This document shows, in pieces, positions 1-12,200 of a DNA stretch of 64,000 nt. Source of the stretch: Callorhinus ursinus (lineage: Eukaryota > Chordata > Mammalia > Carnivora > Otariidae); NCBI RefSeq assembly GCF_003265705.1, contig NW_020313288.1, forward strand, positions 124,001 through 188,000. The letters are read 5' to 3'. Each line of letters begins with the position of its first letter. Positions within the stretch are counted from its first letter, which is position 1. The position numbers and the translations under genes are program-made. Below the pieces are notes generated by a model. It saw only the letters and a program-made list of their open reading frames with translations, searched no databases and was not told the DNA's origin.

Positions 1-111
1 CCATGTGTGATCAAGGGACTCTACCCGGTGAGGTTGTAGTTAAGAGCCAGCACAAAAATATAGCAAATTCCACCAAGAAAGAGGATAAACAAAAGCTGTG
101 TTGTATTAGGA

Positions 112-500
112 GAAGCACTGTAGTATACACAGACTCTAAAACCAGATCACCAGGGGTTCAAATCCCATATCTTCTGCTTCCTAGTCATGTGTGGTCCTGG
201 GCAAGTTCTTAATCTCTCTGTGCCTCAACATTCCCATTTGTAAAATGGACCCAATAATAACAGGTCTACTTCATGGCACTGGTGTGAGCCTCTGAGAAGA
301 GGGCATACATGACGTGCCTAGAACTGAACCTGGTATGCACGAAAAACTCCAAGTATTGGGTATTATGGCCACAGGAGCTAGAATCAGACCTAGGATCAAA
401 TCCTGATTTTGCAAGGTATTCTCAAAGTGACCTTGGAAGTGACTTGCCTCTCTGGGCCTCAGTTTCTTCATCTGGAGAATGAGGGTAACAATAGGTCATG
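112..500 (+). repeat. Two MIR fragments
   Basis: Two successive MIR-like pieces, about 112-335 and 366-500. Both show the MIR core with TCTGTGCCTCA or TCTGGGCCTCAGTTTC followed by a CATCTGTAAAATGG-like segment. They are diverged, as expected for an ancient mammalian SINE. Confidence 0.7.
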
Positions 501-814
501 TCCCAAAGGATAGCTGTGGAGGGGATTCCATAATGTGGGGTAATATTGCCAACTGGGAGCAACTTCTGAGATTTGCACTTTCTTCTATACTCCTTGTTCA
601 GTGCATCCAAGGTGTGGACACTAGAGGCAGACAAACAAATGCAGCAGTTTTAAGTTCATTCACAAATTCTTTTATACTCTTCCCTTCAAGAGGAGGGGCT
701 TAATCCTGCTCTCCTTGAGAGTGTGCTGGACTTGGTGAACAGGAAAAGGAGGATGTGACACTGTGCCATCTGAAACATCTGAGGTTCAGAGGGTCACTGT
801 GGCTTCCTGCTTGC

Positions 815-1090
815 CCTCCCCTTCTGGGATCCTTCACCAGGGAAAAACCATCATCATGTTGTGAGGTCACTCTGCAGCACTGTGGAGAAGCCCACATGAG
901 GAGGAACTGAGGTCTGTGGCCAATGGCTTGACTGTGACCTCATGGGGGGACCCTGATCCAGAACCACCCAGCTAAGCCACGTCCAGATTCCTGACCCTCA
1001 GAAACCATAAGGAAAATAAAACCTGGTTGTCTAAAGCTGTCCAGTTTTGGAGTAGTAGTGCAGCAAGAGACAACTGGTATACCTAGAAGC
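815..1090 (+). repeat. Ancient LTR-like repeat, copy A
   Basis: Contains the signature CATGTTGTGAGGTCACTC, then 'ccacccagctaagccacg', 'ttcctgaccctcagaaacc' and a TTTTGG tail near an ACAACTGGTATAC end. The same ordered signature recurs at 52140-52620 and 59684-60195. It is probably an old ERVL/MaLR-type LTR; I do not assign the family. Confidence 0.55.
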
Positions 1091-1639
1091 CATTTTCCTT
1101 ATCAGCAAAATGAAGACAACACCAGCTTCACAGGGACTGAGGTTTAATATAATAAAATCACAAAATCCTGCCTGACACAGATTAAATGCTCTCTAATATT
1201 CATTGTTATTACATTATTCTTTTGCTATGCTAAGCTGTCATGGCTACTCATAGAAGACCTGGTACCAGCGATGACTGAACTGGAAAAGCCAGCAAAGACC
1301 ATTTCATGCAGAACCTTCTAATGTGGGTGAGTTTGGACTTGATCTTCAGGGCACCAGAAGGGATTTCAGCAAGGGAGTGAGTGAGGGGCAGGCTGGCTGG
1401 GTTTTACAACTGCTGCACCCTGGACCGGGCAGGAACCATGGAGAAGGCTGGGGCTGCATCTGGGGGAGAGAAAAGCATGGTAGTCTGGTCTAGGGCAGGG
1501 GCTGTGGAGGCAGAGAGGGGTTTAGGAAGCAGGGCAAGCAGATGTGCGGAAATATCTGGTGAGTGGGGAGTCTGAGACAGAAGGAATAGCTGACATTCAG
1601 AATGGGGATGGACATGGGATGAGGACATGTGACTTTCCT

Positions 1640-2120
1640 GCCCCCACCATAACAAAGCACCACAAACAGCCACTTAAAATGACACAAATTCATTACATTA
1701 CAGATTTAGAGGTCAGAGTCCCAAGTGAGTCTTAAGGGACTGAAATCAAGACATCAACAGAGCTGCATTCCTTCTGAAGGCTCCAGGGGAAATCCATTCC
1801 TTGTCCTTTCCAGCTTCTGAAGGCCCCTTCCTCTGTCTTCATAGCCAGCAGTGTAGCATCTTCCAATCTCCCTCCCTCTCTCCTTCAATATCTCTCTCTC
1901 ATTCTCTCTCTGACCCTCCTCCCTCCCTCTTAAAAGGGCCCTTGTGATTACATTAGGCCCACTCAAATAATCCAGAGTTTCCTTGTCTCAAGAGCCTTAA
2001 TCACATCTACTTTTGCCATGTAAGGTCACATAGTCACAGGTTCCAGGGATTTGGATGTGGACAATTTGGCAGGAAGGTATTCAGGGAACCTTGTAATTCT
2101 ACCTATATATGGGTCTGGGG
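1640..2120 (-). repeat. MaLR-type LTR relic, minus orientation
   Basis: Order of motifs: ACCATAACAAAGCACCACAA, then 'gctgcattccttctgaaggc', 'cttgtgattacattaggccc' and 'tttgccatgtaaggtcacat'. This is the reverse complement of an MLT1-like LTR. A CT-rich insert lies near 1870-1930. Confidence 0.6.
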
Positions 2121-2419
2121 TCCTGGTCAGGGATGGAGGATCACAAGATGACTGTTACCTTTATTAAACCCCAAAGAGTTAACCAAGGCTATAAAATCTT
2201 CACTTCAGAGATCCTGCCAGTCAGAGGACAGGCTTAGAGGGAGAAGAGGAAGGATGGAGTAGAGGAAATGCAGTTTCTAGCCACATGGCTTGGTAAGCTT
2301 AACCTCTTATGTCTTTCCCAGCAAACGCTAAAATAAGGGACACTTAAGATTAAAGAAATCAGCCTGGAGGAGCTCCAGAGGTGTCACTCTTCCCCACACT
2401 GAATGTGACAGGGCTACTC

Positions 2420-2590
2420 TAGGACAGCCCTACCCAACTTGACCATGTCCCTCCTATACTCTAAATCCTCCCATGGCTCCCTATTATCCTCAGGATGAAC
2501 TCCAATCTTGTTAATATGGCACTCAAGACCCTGCTTAGTCTTACACTGGTCACCCCTGCTGGCCTCATTTCTCCCCTTTCCCCCAAAACC
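2420..2590 (+). repeat. L2 fragment
   Basis: Contains the L2-like phrase 'tcctcccatggctccctatt' followed by 'caagaccctgcttagtctt'. Diverged; orientation inferred from these phrases. Confidence 0.5.
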
Positions 2591-3087
2591 ATAGTCATCC
2601 TATACCAACTGAAGCCCCCATAGTGGATGCTGTTGATGCCCTACAGCCACCCTTTAGCAGGTGTAGCACCAATCCCCCAGCTGCTGTGAGCATGGCCTAA
2701 CAGCTCACAGCTTCCCCTTCCCCAGTGCCTGCACAAACCCTCAGACCCAGCCCAGCTAGTAACCCACGGTCACAGAGCTACAAAAGGCCAGCCCCACAGT
2801 GAGATAAACTCATGGTGGTATTTAAGTTCCCAGCTCCCCATGGGATCAGGCTGAGGCTAGATTCCAGCTGACAACACCTCTTTGCTTAGTTCTTTTTCTC
2901 TGTCCCCACCCGGTTTCCTTCACCCCGCCTCTGCTAAATACCCTCCCCAGCAAACCTGGTGCACAAGAATCCTCACAGCAGGGTCCAAGCTCCCAGTCCC
3001 CAACCAAGGGCCAACTGTGTTAACATCTTTATAAACAGGTGTGTTAGAAAGTGAGGGAGAGTCAGTAATGTATCCTCCAGACCAAGA

Positions 3088-3385
3088 AGGGAGAATTTTT
3101 ATTTATTTTTTTATTGTGTTCAGTTAGCCAACATACAGTACATCATTAGTTTTAACGTAGTGTTTATTCATTAGTTGCATATAACACGCAGTTCTCATCA
3201 CATCACATGCCTTCCTTATTGCCTATCACCAAGTTATCCCATCCCCCCACCCACCTCCCTTTCTGCAACCCTCAGTTTGTTTCCCTGAGTCAGGAATCTC
3301 ATTTGGTTTGTCTCCCTCTCTGATCTCTTCCCACTCAAGTTTTCCCTCCCTTCCTCTAATGGTCCTCTATGCTATTGAGAAGACA
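3088..3385 (-). mobile_element. LINE-1 3' end, truncated, minus orientation
   Basis: Reverse complement of the carnivoran L1 3' UTR: T-rich start, then CATACAGTACATCATTAG, 'ataacacgcagttctcatca' and 'tcagtttgtttccctgagtc'. Same tail sequence, in the opposite orientation, as the L1 ends at 5127-5829 and 14930-15470. Confidence 0.8.
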
Positions 3386-4019
3386 CTTTAAGACAGAAAA
3401 ACAAAGCAAACCTCTCCACAGCACTTACACAGAATTGTGTTCAGGGTAACTTACTGATGGGGAATTGGGCAGGTGACTATCCGTGGGGTACACAGCCACT
3501 CTCCACAGCTACTCTCCACCCAGTCCAGATGCAATCCCAAGCTTTTATGGAGCAAAGGGCATGGTGGTGAGGTCGTAGGGTAGTTACCTACAGTGGGGCT
3601 GTCTGGGCACCAGAGAACCTCTACTGGTTGCCTAAAGTGAGGCCTTCTGTGCATCACTTTAGGGAAGATCAGAACAAGCCTTCCCACTTCCCGGTCAGAG
3701 CATACATTAACCTCCATGGTGCCTGAAACATGTAGTCCCCAGGAAGGTCAATGCCCAGGCAGAAGCAAGATGGAGGACCAAAGATGGAGTCAATATTGTC
3801 AGCACTCTTACAAGGTGATATCCAAAGTATAAGATACCTGGTCTAAGCAGGGCACTGACCAATCAGAATTGATGCTGGCTGTGAACCTCAGGCAAGATCC
3901 AGGGGCCACCTCTGGTGCCAGCCACTAACCCATCAGCAGCTGGATCATGGGATATCTTACGGTAAAGGCTAGATATACAGTTGGCTTGGAGTCATGACCA
4001 CTTGCCAACTAGAATGGAA

Positions 4020-4513
4020 ATATTTCCATATCTTCTTAAGCTTAAGGTGTACAATGTATTGATTTGATATATTTATATATTGCAATCTGATGGCCACCAG
4101 AGCATTAGCTAACACCTCTATCATGTCACATAATGGCTAGATTTTGTTTCTGATGAGAACATTTAAGATCTAGTATCTTTGCAACTTTCAAGTATATAAT
4201 ACAGTATTGTTAACTATAATCATGCTGCTATGCATTAGATCCCCAGAACTCACTCTTCTCCTAACTCCAAGTTTGTACCCTTTGGCCAATGTCTCATCAC
4301 TTCCCCCACTACCCCCACTCCTGACAATGGCCATCCTATTCTATTTCTACACGTTTCATTTTTTTAGATTTCCCATATAAGTGATATTATACAGCATTTA
4401 TCTTTCTCTGTCAAACTTATTTCACTTAATGCCCTCAAGTTCCACCCATATTGTTACAAATGGCAGGATTTTCTTCTTTCTCATAGCTAAATAATATTCC
4501 AGTGTGTGTGTGT

Positions 4514-4549
<36 letters not shown>

Positions 4550-4745
4550 TGTTCTTGATCCATTCATCCATTGATGGACACTTAGATTGTTTCCATGTCT
4601 TGGCTATTGTGAGCAATCCTGCGATGGACATGGAGGTGCAGATTATCTTTTTGATATTCTTTGATTATATATCAAAGAATTTTGGTTTTGATTTTCTATG
4701 GTTATACACCCAGAAGTGGGATCACCAGACCACATGGTGATTGTC
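4020..4745 (-). mobile_element. Old LINE-1 3' fragment with internal microsatellite
   Basis: Minus-strand L1M-type sequence. Translation on the minus strand includes remnants like SIAGLLTIAKTWKQSKCPS, the conserved C-terminal ORF2 segment. A (TG)n(AG)n tract at 4503-4549 expanded inside it. Confidence 0.75.
4503..4549. repeat. (TG)n(AG)n microsatellite
   Basis: About 47 bp of TG dinucleotides followed by AG dinucleotides, inside the L1 fragment 4020-4745. Confidence 0.9.
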
Positions 4746-4754
4746 CAAGAGAAA

Positions 4755-4985
4755 TAAAAGCATATATCCATAGAAGGGCGCATATATAAATGTTCACAGC
4801 TGCTTTGTTCACAATTGCTGAATGCTGGACAGAGTTCAGACATCCATGGACAGACAGATATGTCTATAGGATGAAGGCAGGAACTACTAGGACCCTCAAC
4901 AGTATGAATGACTCTCAAAGACTTTGTGCTGAGGAAAAGAAGCCAAACATAAAGGACACAAAAGAGTAAATACTCAAAGAATTCT
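4755..4985 (+). mobile_element. Old LINE-1 fragment, plus orientation
   Basis: Contains 'aaatgttcacagctgctttg', 'gacatccatggacagacag' and 'gtatgaatgactctcaaag', the familiar L1M ORF2-end/3' UTR string that also recurs at 33000, 36400, 39650, 44200, 47050 and 57240. Confidence 0.65.
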
Positions 4986-5126
4986 ATATTAAGGTTCTCC
5001 AGAGAAGCAAAAGCAACAGGAGAAGAATCCCAAGGAACTGGCTCTTCTGACTGTGGGAGCTGTCAAGTCCAAGATCTGTTGGCCAAGCCAACAGGCTGGG
5101 GACCCAGCTAAGAGTTGATGTTGCCA

Positions 5127-5829
5127 ATGAGGATGTGGAGAAAGGGGAACCCTCCTACACAGTTGGTGGGAATGGAAGCTGGTGCAGCCACTCTGGAAAA
5201 CAGTATGGAGGTTCCTCAAAAAGTTGAAAATAGAGCTACCTTATCACCCAGCAATTGCACTACTGGGTATTTACCCCAAAGATACAGATGTAGTGATCCG
5301 AAGGGGCACATGCACCCCAATGTTTATAGCAGCAATGTCCACAATAGCCAAACTATGGAAAGAGCCTAGATGCCCATCGACAGATGAATGGATAAAGAAG
5401 ATGTGGTATGTATATACAATGGAATATTATGTAGCCATCAAAAAATGAAATCTTGCCATTTGCAACGATGTGGATGGAACTAGAGGGTATTATGCTAAGT
5501 GAAATAAGTCAATAGGAGAAAGACAAGTATCATATGATCTCACTGATATGAGGGATTTGAGAAACAAGGCAGAGGGTCATAGGGGAATGGAGGGAAAAAT
5601 GAAACAAGACAAAATCAGAGAGGGAGACAAACCATAAGAGATTCTTAATCTCAGGAAACAAACTGAGGGTGGCTGGAGTGGAGAGGGGTGGGAGGGATGG
5701 GGTGGCTGGGTGATGGACATTGGGGAGGGTATGTACTATGGTGAGCGCTGTGAATTGTGTAAGCCTGGTGAGTCACAGATCTGTACCCCTGAAACAAATA
5801 ATACATTATATGCTAATAAAAAAAAAAAA
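5127..5829 (+). mobile_element. 5'-truncated LINE-1 with target-site duplication
   Basis: Covers the C-terminal end of ORF2 ([18 protein letters not shown], then CTPMFIAAMSTIAK, IKKMWYVYTMEYYVAIKK) and the 3' UTR, ending in an A-tail at 5818-5829. It is flanked by a 16-bp direct repeat, AGAGTTGATGTTGCCA at 5111-5126 and AGAGTTGATGCTGCCA at 5830-5845 (one mismatch), so it is one clean insertion. Confidence 0.9.
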
Positions 5830-7234
5830 AGAGTTGATGCTGCCATCTTGAGCCTGAAAGTTTGAATCTCAGGCAGGATTTCTAGATTTCTATGTTCCAA
5901 TCTGGAAGCAGAATTCCTTTTTCCTTGGGAAACCTCAGTTTTTGTTCATAAGGCCTTCAACTGATTAAATGATACCTACCCACATTATGGAGGGTCATCA
6001 GCTTCTCTCAAAGTCCACTGATCTCAATGCTAATCACATCTTTAAAATACCTTCACAGAAGCATCTAGACTTGTGTTTGACCACACAACTGATCACCAGA
6101 CTCCAGCCACGCAGACATATAAAATTAACCATCACACAGTCCAACAACAGGAAATTCTAGAAAATTCTGAAAGGAGGCAAGATGGCAGAAGCGTAGGGGA
6201 TCTCGTTTCATCTGGTCTCCTGAATTTAGACAGATAACTATCAAATCATTCTGAACACCTATGAATTCATCCTGAGGTGTAAGAAAAGAATTGCTGGAAT
6301 TCTACAAATAGAAAAGCAACCACTTTTTGCAAGGTAGGAAGTGTGGAGAAGTGAGTCTGAGGCAATATATCAGAAGATAATTGGTGGAGGGGAGGAAGCC
6401 TCTATAAGCCAGCTACCGGAAAGTGATATAGCCCCAGAGTGCAAAATCAGAACCTTTAGAAATGTGCTCCACTGAGAGATGTCCCTTCCTGAAAGGTGCT
6501 CAGGTGGTGAAGCCAGGCAGAATCCTTCCTGGGACAGTGTGGTCCCAGGATCACTGGGGTCACAGAAAGAATGAGGATGCCTCAGCTGGCAGGGTTCCCA
6601 AGCATTGGCATGAGGAAACCAGTTAGGGTGAGTGAGCCTGGGACGAGGTGCTCAGCTCAGTTTGCCATAAACCACAAACCACAGCATGATGAAGTGATAG
6701 CCCTCTTGCAGGGCCTTGCAAAAGACAGAAGAGCAGAGGACCTCCACCTTCCCCTGGGAGGGGTAGCGTGGGAGCTCGTGCGACCAGGCAACCACTCACA
6801 GTGTGGGCATACTGCAAAGGACAAAAAATGCAGCCACCCTCCCTCCATTCCCCCAGGAGAATTTGTGCCAGGGTGCACTGCAGGAGACTGCAGAGTTTGG
6901 CACACAAAAGTGAAGACTGCTTGTATCTGAGGGTTTGTTGAAGAGAGGGGACTGCAGTATCTCAGCTCTGGGGATCGAGATTGTGGTGCAGCCATTTTTG
7001 TTTTCATCCTCTAGAGAGGTGGAAGGCCTGCAGGGGAAAAAAAAGTCACATAAAGTAGTTTACACTGAGCATGGCCCCCTGGCAAGGAGCAGTGCAACTC
7101 CCCCCCTTGCAAGGAGAGCTGAGAATCAATGCAGCAGCCTCCTCCCAGAAGACCAACTGAAACAACAGGGGAACACCAAGTTTATAGAGCACACAGGACT
7201 GCAAAACTCCAGGGCCAGGGGAAAATAATATATA

Positions 7235-7445
7235 GGGCGCCTGAGTGGCTCAGTCGGTTAAGCGTCTGCCTTTGGCCTAGGTTATGATCCCCGGGTCCTG
7301 GGATCGAGTCCCGTATCGGGCTCCCTGCTCAGCGGGGGGCCTGCTCCTCCCTCCCCCTCTGCCTGCCGCTCTGCCTACTTGTGCTCTCTCTCTATCTCTT
7401 TGTTAAATAAATAAATAAATAAATAATCTTTAAAAAAAAAAGAGA
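7235..7445 (+). mobile_element. Can-SINE in L1 copy 1
   Basis: Head GGGCGCCTGAGTGGCTCAGT, tRNA-like B box region GGATCGAGTCCC, CT-rich middle, (AAAT)n, ATCTTT and A-tail. Plus orientation. Confidence 0.92.
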
Positions 7446-7632
7446 AGAATATATAGAATTCGAGGGTTTTTTTCAGTTTAAAATTTTCCTTTTTCTCTTT
7501 TTCTCTTTTTCAACTGGTTTCTTATTTTATCAACTCTTTTTTTTTTAGGTCTTTTTTTAACTTTCATTTTTTACATTTTATAGATCTATTCTTCGTGTTT
7601 TGCTTCCTTTCACTGTATTCAATTTTATTTTT

Positions 7633-7829
7633 TATTTGAAAGATTTTATTTATTTTTTTGACAGAGAGAGAGAGACAGAGTGAGAGGGAACACAAGCAGG
7701 GGGAGTGGGAGAGGGAGAAGCAGGCTTCCCGTGGGGTAGGGAGCCTGATGCGGGACTCAAATCAGAACCCTGGGATCATGACCTGAGCCGAAGGCAGATG
7801 CTTAACGACTGAGCCATCCAGGCGCCCCC
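7633..7829 (-). mobile_element. Can-SINE in L1 copy 1, with 14-bp TSD
   Basis: Minus orientation, ending GCCATCCAGGCGCCCC. The target duplication TCAATTTTATTTTT is present at 7619-7632 and 7830-7843, perfect over 14 bp, so this is a fairly recent insertion. Confidence 0.93.
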
Positions 7830-9237
7830 TCAATTTTATTTTTGTATGTATATAAGTTTTGCTTTCTTTACAATTTTGGGATTTAGTATCTTCTAACAGA
7901 CCAAAATACACCCAGGACCAAGTGGATCACCATGTTTTGTCCACCTGGGAGATTATATTCTCTCTCCCCACTTTAAATTTCTTTTTCTTTACTTTTTTGG
8001 TTTCTGACCTCTTTGGATTTGTCCATTGTGTGTTTTGCTTGGGTCATGATTGATATTTTTGATTTTGCTTTCTCGTTCTCTCTTCTCTGGGCAAAATGAC
8101 TAGAAGGAGGAATTCACAACAAAAGAAAGAACCAGAGGTAATACTCTCTACCACAGATCTAACTGATATGGATATAAGTAAAATGTCAGAGCTGGAATTC
8201 AGGGTAACAATTATAAAGTTCCTAGCTGGGCTTGAAAAAAAAACATAAAAGACACTTGAGAATCACTTAGTGCAGAAATGAAATCTAATCAGGCCAAAAT
8301 TAAAAATGCTCTAACTGAGTTACAGTCTAAATTGGATGCCCTAACAGCTACAGTAAATGAGGCAGAAAAGAGAGTAAGTGACATAGAAGACAAGTTGATG
8401 GAAAGGAAGGAAGCTGAGGAAAAGAGAGAAAAACAACTCATGTACCATGAGGGGAGGCTTTGAAAAATCAGTGATGCCATAAAATGAAACAATATTAGAA
8501 TTATTGGAGTCCCCAAGGGAGACGAAAGAGAGAGAGGGGGCCAGAAGGTATACTTGAGGAAATAATAGCTGAGGACTTCCCTCATCTGGGGAAGGAAAGA
8601 GGCCTTCAAGTTGAAGAGGTAGAGAGGATCCGTCCTAAAATCAATAAAAATAGATCAACACCCCGACATATAATAGTGAAGCAAATTTCAGAGATAAAGA
8701 GAAAATCCTGAAAGCAGCTAGATACAAGAGGTTCTTAATCTATAGGGGTAGGAACATTAGACTCACAGCAGACTTATCCACAGAGATCTGGCAGGCCAGA
8801 AAGGGTTGGCATGATATACTTAGGGTACTAAATGAGAAAAGCATGCAGCCAAGAATACTTTATCCAGCAAGGCTGTCATTCAGAATGGAAGGAGAGATAA
8901 AGAGCTTCCAGGACAAACAGAAACTGAAAGAATATGTGACCACTAAGCCTGCCCTGCAAGAAATAGTAAGGGGGATCCTGTAAGGGAAGAGAGAGCCCAA
9001 GAGTAATATAGACCAGAAAGAAACAGACAATCTACAGAAACAGGGACTTTACAAGCAATAAAATGGCACTAAGATCATATCTTCAATAGTTACTCTAAAT
9101 GTAAATGGGCTAAAGGTCCCAATCAAAAGACACAGGGCATCAGATTGGATAAAAGAAAGCAAGACCCATCCATATGCTGTCTACAAGAGACTCATTTTAG
9201 ACCTAAAGACACCTCCAGATTGAAAGTGAGAGGGTGG

Positions 9238-12200
9238 TGACCGGGAGCAAGATGGCGGAGGAGTAGGAGACCTAGATTTCGTCTGGTCTCAGGAATTCAG
9301 CTGAATAGGGATCAAACCATTCTGAACACCTACGAACTCAACAGGAGATCAAAGAGGAGAGTAGCAACAACTCTCTGAACAGAGAAGCGACCACTTACTG
9401 GAAGGTAGGACGTGCGGAGAAGTGAATCCGAGGCGATATTCGGGAGGATAGACGGCGGGGGAGGGGGCCTCTGTCGGCCACTTCTGGCAAGTGCTAGAGC
9501 CGAGGAGCACAAAATCGGACCTTTTAGAAGTCGGCTCCGCTGAGGGACGTCGCTCCAGTGGCTAAGCGGGGGGTGGAACCCTCGCAGGACAGTGGCGTCT
9601 CAGGACCCTTGGGGTCACAGAAAGACCGGGGAGCCTGAGTGCGCCAGAGCTCCCAGGGATCGGAGCGGGGAAGCCGGCTGCAGAGACGGAGCTGAGGCGC
9701 GAGCTCTCAGCTCGGGGTTGCCATAAACTGTGATCCACGGCCCAGTTGGGCCACTGCTCCTCCAGCAGGGACCCAACAGGCGGCAGATCCGGGGAGATTC
9801 CCCTTCCTTCCCGGGGAGGAGCGGCGCGGAAGCGCACCGCAGGGATCTGCTGGGTTTGGAGACTCCACACGGGGTCGGGTGCCAGAGATACAAACGCTCG
9901 GTCACAGGCCGGGTGAGCACGGAGTGCGGCCAGAGACCGGGGACACGGGAGTGACTGCTTTTCTCTGGGGGCACACTGAGGAGCAGGGCCCCGAGTTCTC
10001 AGCTCCTCCGGGTGGAGATTGGGAGGCCACCATTTTTGCCCTGGTCCTCCAAGGCTGTACGGAGAGCTTGCAGGGAACAAAAGCTCCTGAGAGCAAACCC
10101 GAGCAGCTTCCTTAGCCCGGACGTACAAGGGCGGGGCAATTCAGCCTCCGGCAAAGACATTTGGAAACCACAGCAACAGGCCCCTCCCCCAGAAGATCAG
10201 CACGAACAGCCAGCAAGCCAAGACCAAGTTTACCAATCAAGGAGAACGGGAGAACTCCAGCGCTAGGGGAATACTGCACATAGAATTCATGGCTTTTTTT
10301 TACCATGATTCATTAGTTCATCAAAGTTAATTTTTGTTAACTGTTTTTTTTTTCTTTTTCTTTTTCCCTTTTTCAACCAACATCTTATCAATCTCTTTTT
10401 TTAAAAAAAAGAACATTTTTTATTTTTCATTTTTAGAGTCATTTTTTATCCCTTCATAGTAGTTACCCTTATTTTTGGCATATATATATAAGTTGTTCTC
10501 TCTTTAAAATTTTGAGATACAGTTTCTTCTAACAGATCAAAATATACCCTAAATCACTAGTGTATGGTTCTGTTCTAGTCTCCTGCCTGATCACATTCTC
10601 TCTGTTTTTTATCTTTTTTTTTTAAATCTTCTTTCTTTTTTCAAACAACTTCTTATCTTATCAAGTCCTTTTATAAAATCTTTTATAATTCTCATCTTTA
10701 CAGTCATCTTCTATCCCTTCATTGTATCAGCCCTTATTTTGTACATATATGTCTTTCTTCCTTTAAAATTTTAGGAGGCACTTTTTTCTAACAGACCAAA
10801 ATACGCCCAAAATCTAGTGTGTGGCACTGATCTATGCATTAGCCTGATCATATTTGATCACATTCTGCTTTTTTTGTATTGTTCTGTTCTTGTTTTTATC
10901 TTTTTTCTTTTTTTTTTTCTTTTCTCTTTCTTTTTTCTTTCTTTCCCTTTCTCTTCCCCTGGTTTCAGGTCTTTTCTGATTTGTATACAGTATATTTGCT
11001 GGGGACGTTGTAAACCTGTTAGCATTTTGTTCTCTCATTCATCTATTCTCCTCTGGACAAAATGACAAGACAAAAAAATCACCTCAGCAAAAAGAACAAG
11101 AGGTAGTACCATCAGCCAGGGAACTACTCAATACGGACATTAGTACGATGTCGGACCTAGAGTTCAGAATCATGACTTTAAAGATACTAGCTGGGCTTGA
11201 AAAAAGCGTGGAAGTTATTAGAGAAACCCTTTCTGGAGAAATAAAACAACTAAAATCTAACCAAGTCGAAATCAAAAAGGATATTAAGGAGGTGCAATCA
11301 AAAAGGGGGAACTAACTGCTAGGATAAATGAGGCAGAAGAGAGAATCAGCGATATAGAAGACCAAATGATGGAAAGTAAAGAGGCTGAGAAAAAGAGAGA
11401 GAAACAACTACAGGATCATCAGGGCAGAATTCGAGAGATAAGTGATTCGATAAGACGAAACAACATTAGAATAATTGGGATCCCAGAAGAAGAAGAAAGA
11501 GAGAGAGGGGCAGAATGTATATTGGAGCAAATAATAGCAGAGAACTTCCCTAATGTGAGGAAGGAAACAGGCATCAAAATCCAGGAGGCACAGAGAACCC
11601 CGCTCAAAATCAATAAAAATAGGTCAACACCCCGACAACTAATAGTAAAACTAACGAGTCTCAGAGACAAAGAGAAAATCCTGAAAGCAGCTCGGGAGAA
11701 GAGATATGTAACCTACAATGGTAAAAATATTAGATTGGCAACAGACCTATGCACAGAGACCTGGCAGGCCAGAAAGGACTGGCAAGATATCTTCAGAGCA
11801 CTAAACGAGAAAAATATGCAGCCAAGAATACTATATCCAGCTAGGCTGTCATTGAAAATAGAAGGAGAGATAAAAAGCTTCCAGAACAAACAAAAACTAA
11901 AGGAATTTGCAAACACGAAACCAGCCCTCCAAGAAATATTGAAAGGGGTCCTCTAAGCAAAGAGAGAGCCTAAAAGCAGCAAAGATCAGAAAGGAACAGG
12001 GACAACATACAGTAACAGTCACCTTACAGGCAATACAATGGCACTAAATTCATACCTTTCAATAGTTACCCTGAATGTAAATGGCTCAATGCCCCAATCA
12101 AAAGACACAGGCTATCAGATTGGATTAAAAAACAAGACCCATCCATATGCTGTTTGCAGGAGACTCATTTTAGACCCAAAGACACCCCCACATTGAAAGT

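Larger units (their letters stand above)
6170..9237 (+). mobile_element. LINE-1 copy 1: 5' UTR, decayed ORF1, start of ORF2
   Basis: Starts with AGGAGGCAAGATGGCAGAAG, the carnivoran L1 5' end, followed by a pyrimidine-rich UTR interrupted by two Can-SINEs. A decayed ORF1 (about 8095-8983) carries coiled-coil remnants such as ALTELQSKLDALTATVNEAE and several stops. The start of ORF2 (NVNG-type endonuclease beginning) follows from about 9060. The copy ends abruptly inside the endonuclease region at 9237, where copy 2 begins. Most CpGs have decayed compared with copy 2, so it looks older. No functional protein is encoded. Confidence 0.85.

Noticed and set aside
7235..7330. tRNA-like A and B boxes in SINE heads (also at 37.3, 40.0, 50.3 and 58.2 kb)
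   Set aside because: They belong to tRNA-Lys-derived Can-SINE heads. No foldable intact tRNA with anticodon stem and CCA context was seen.
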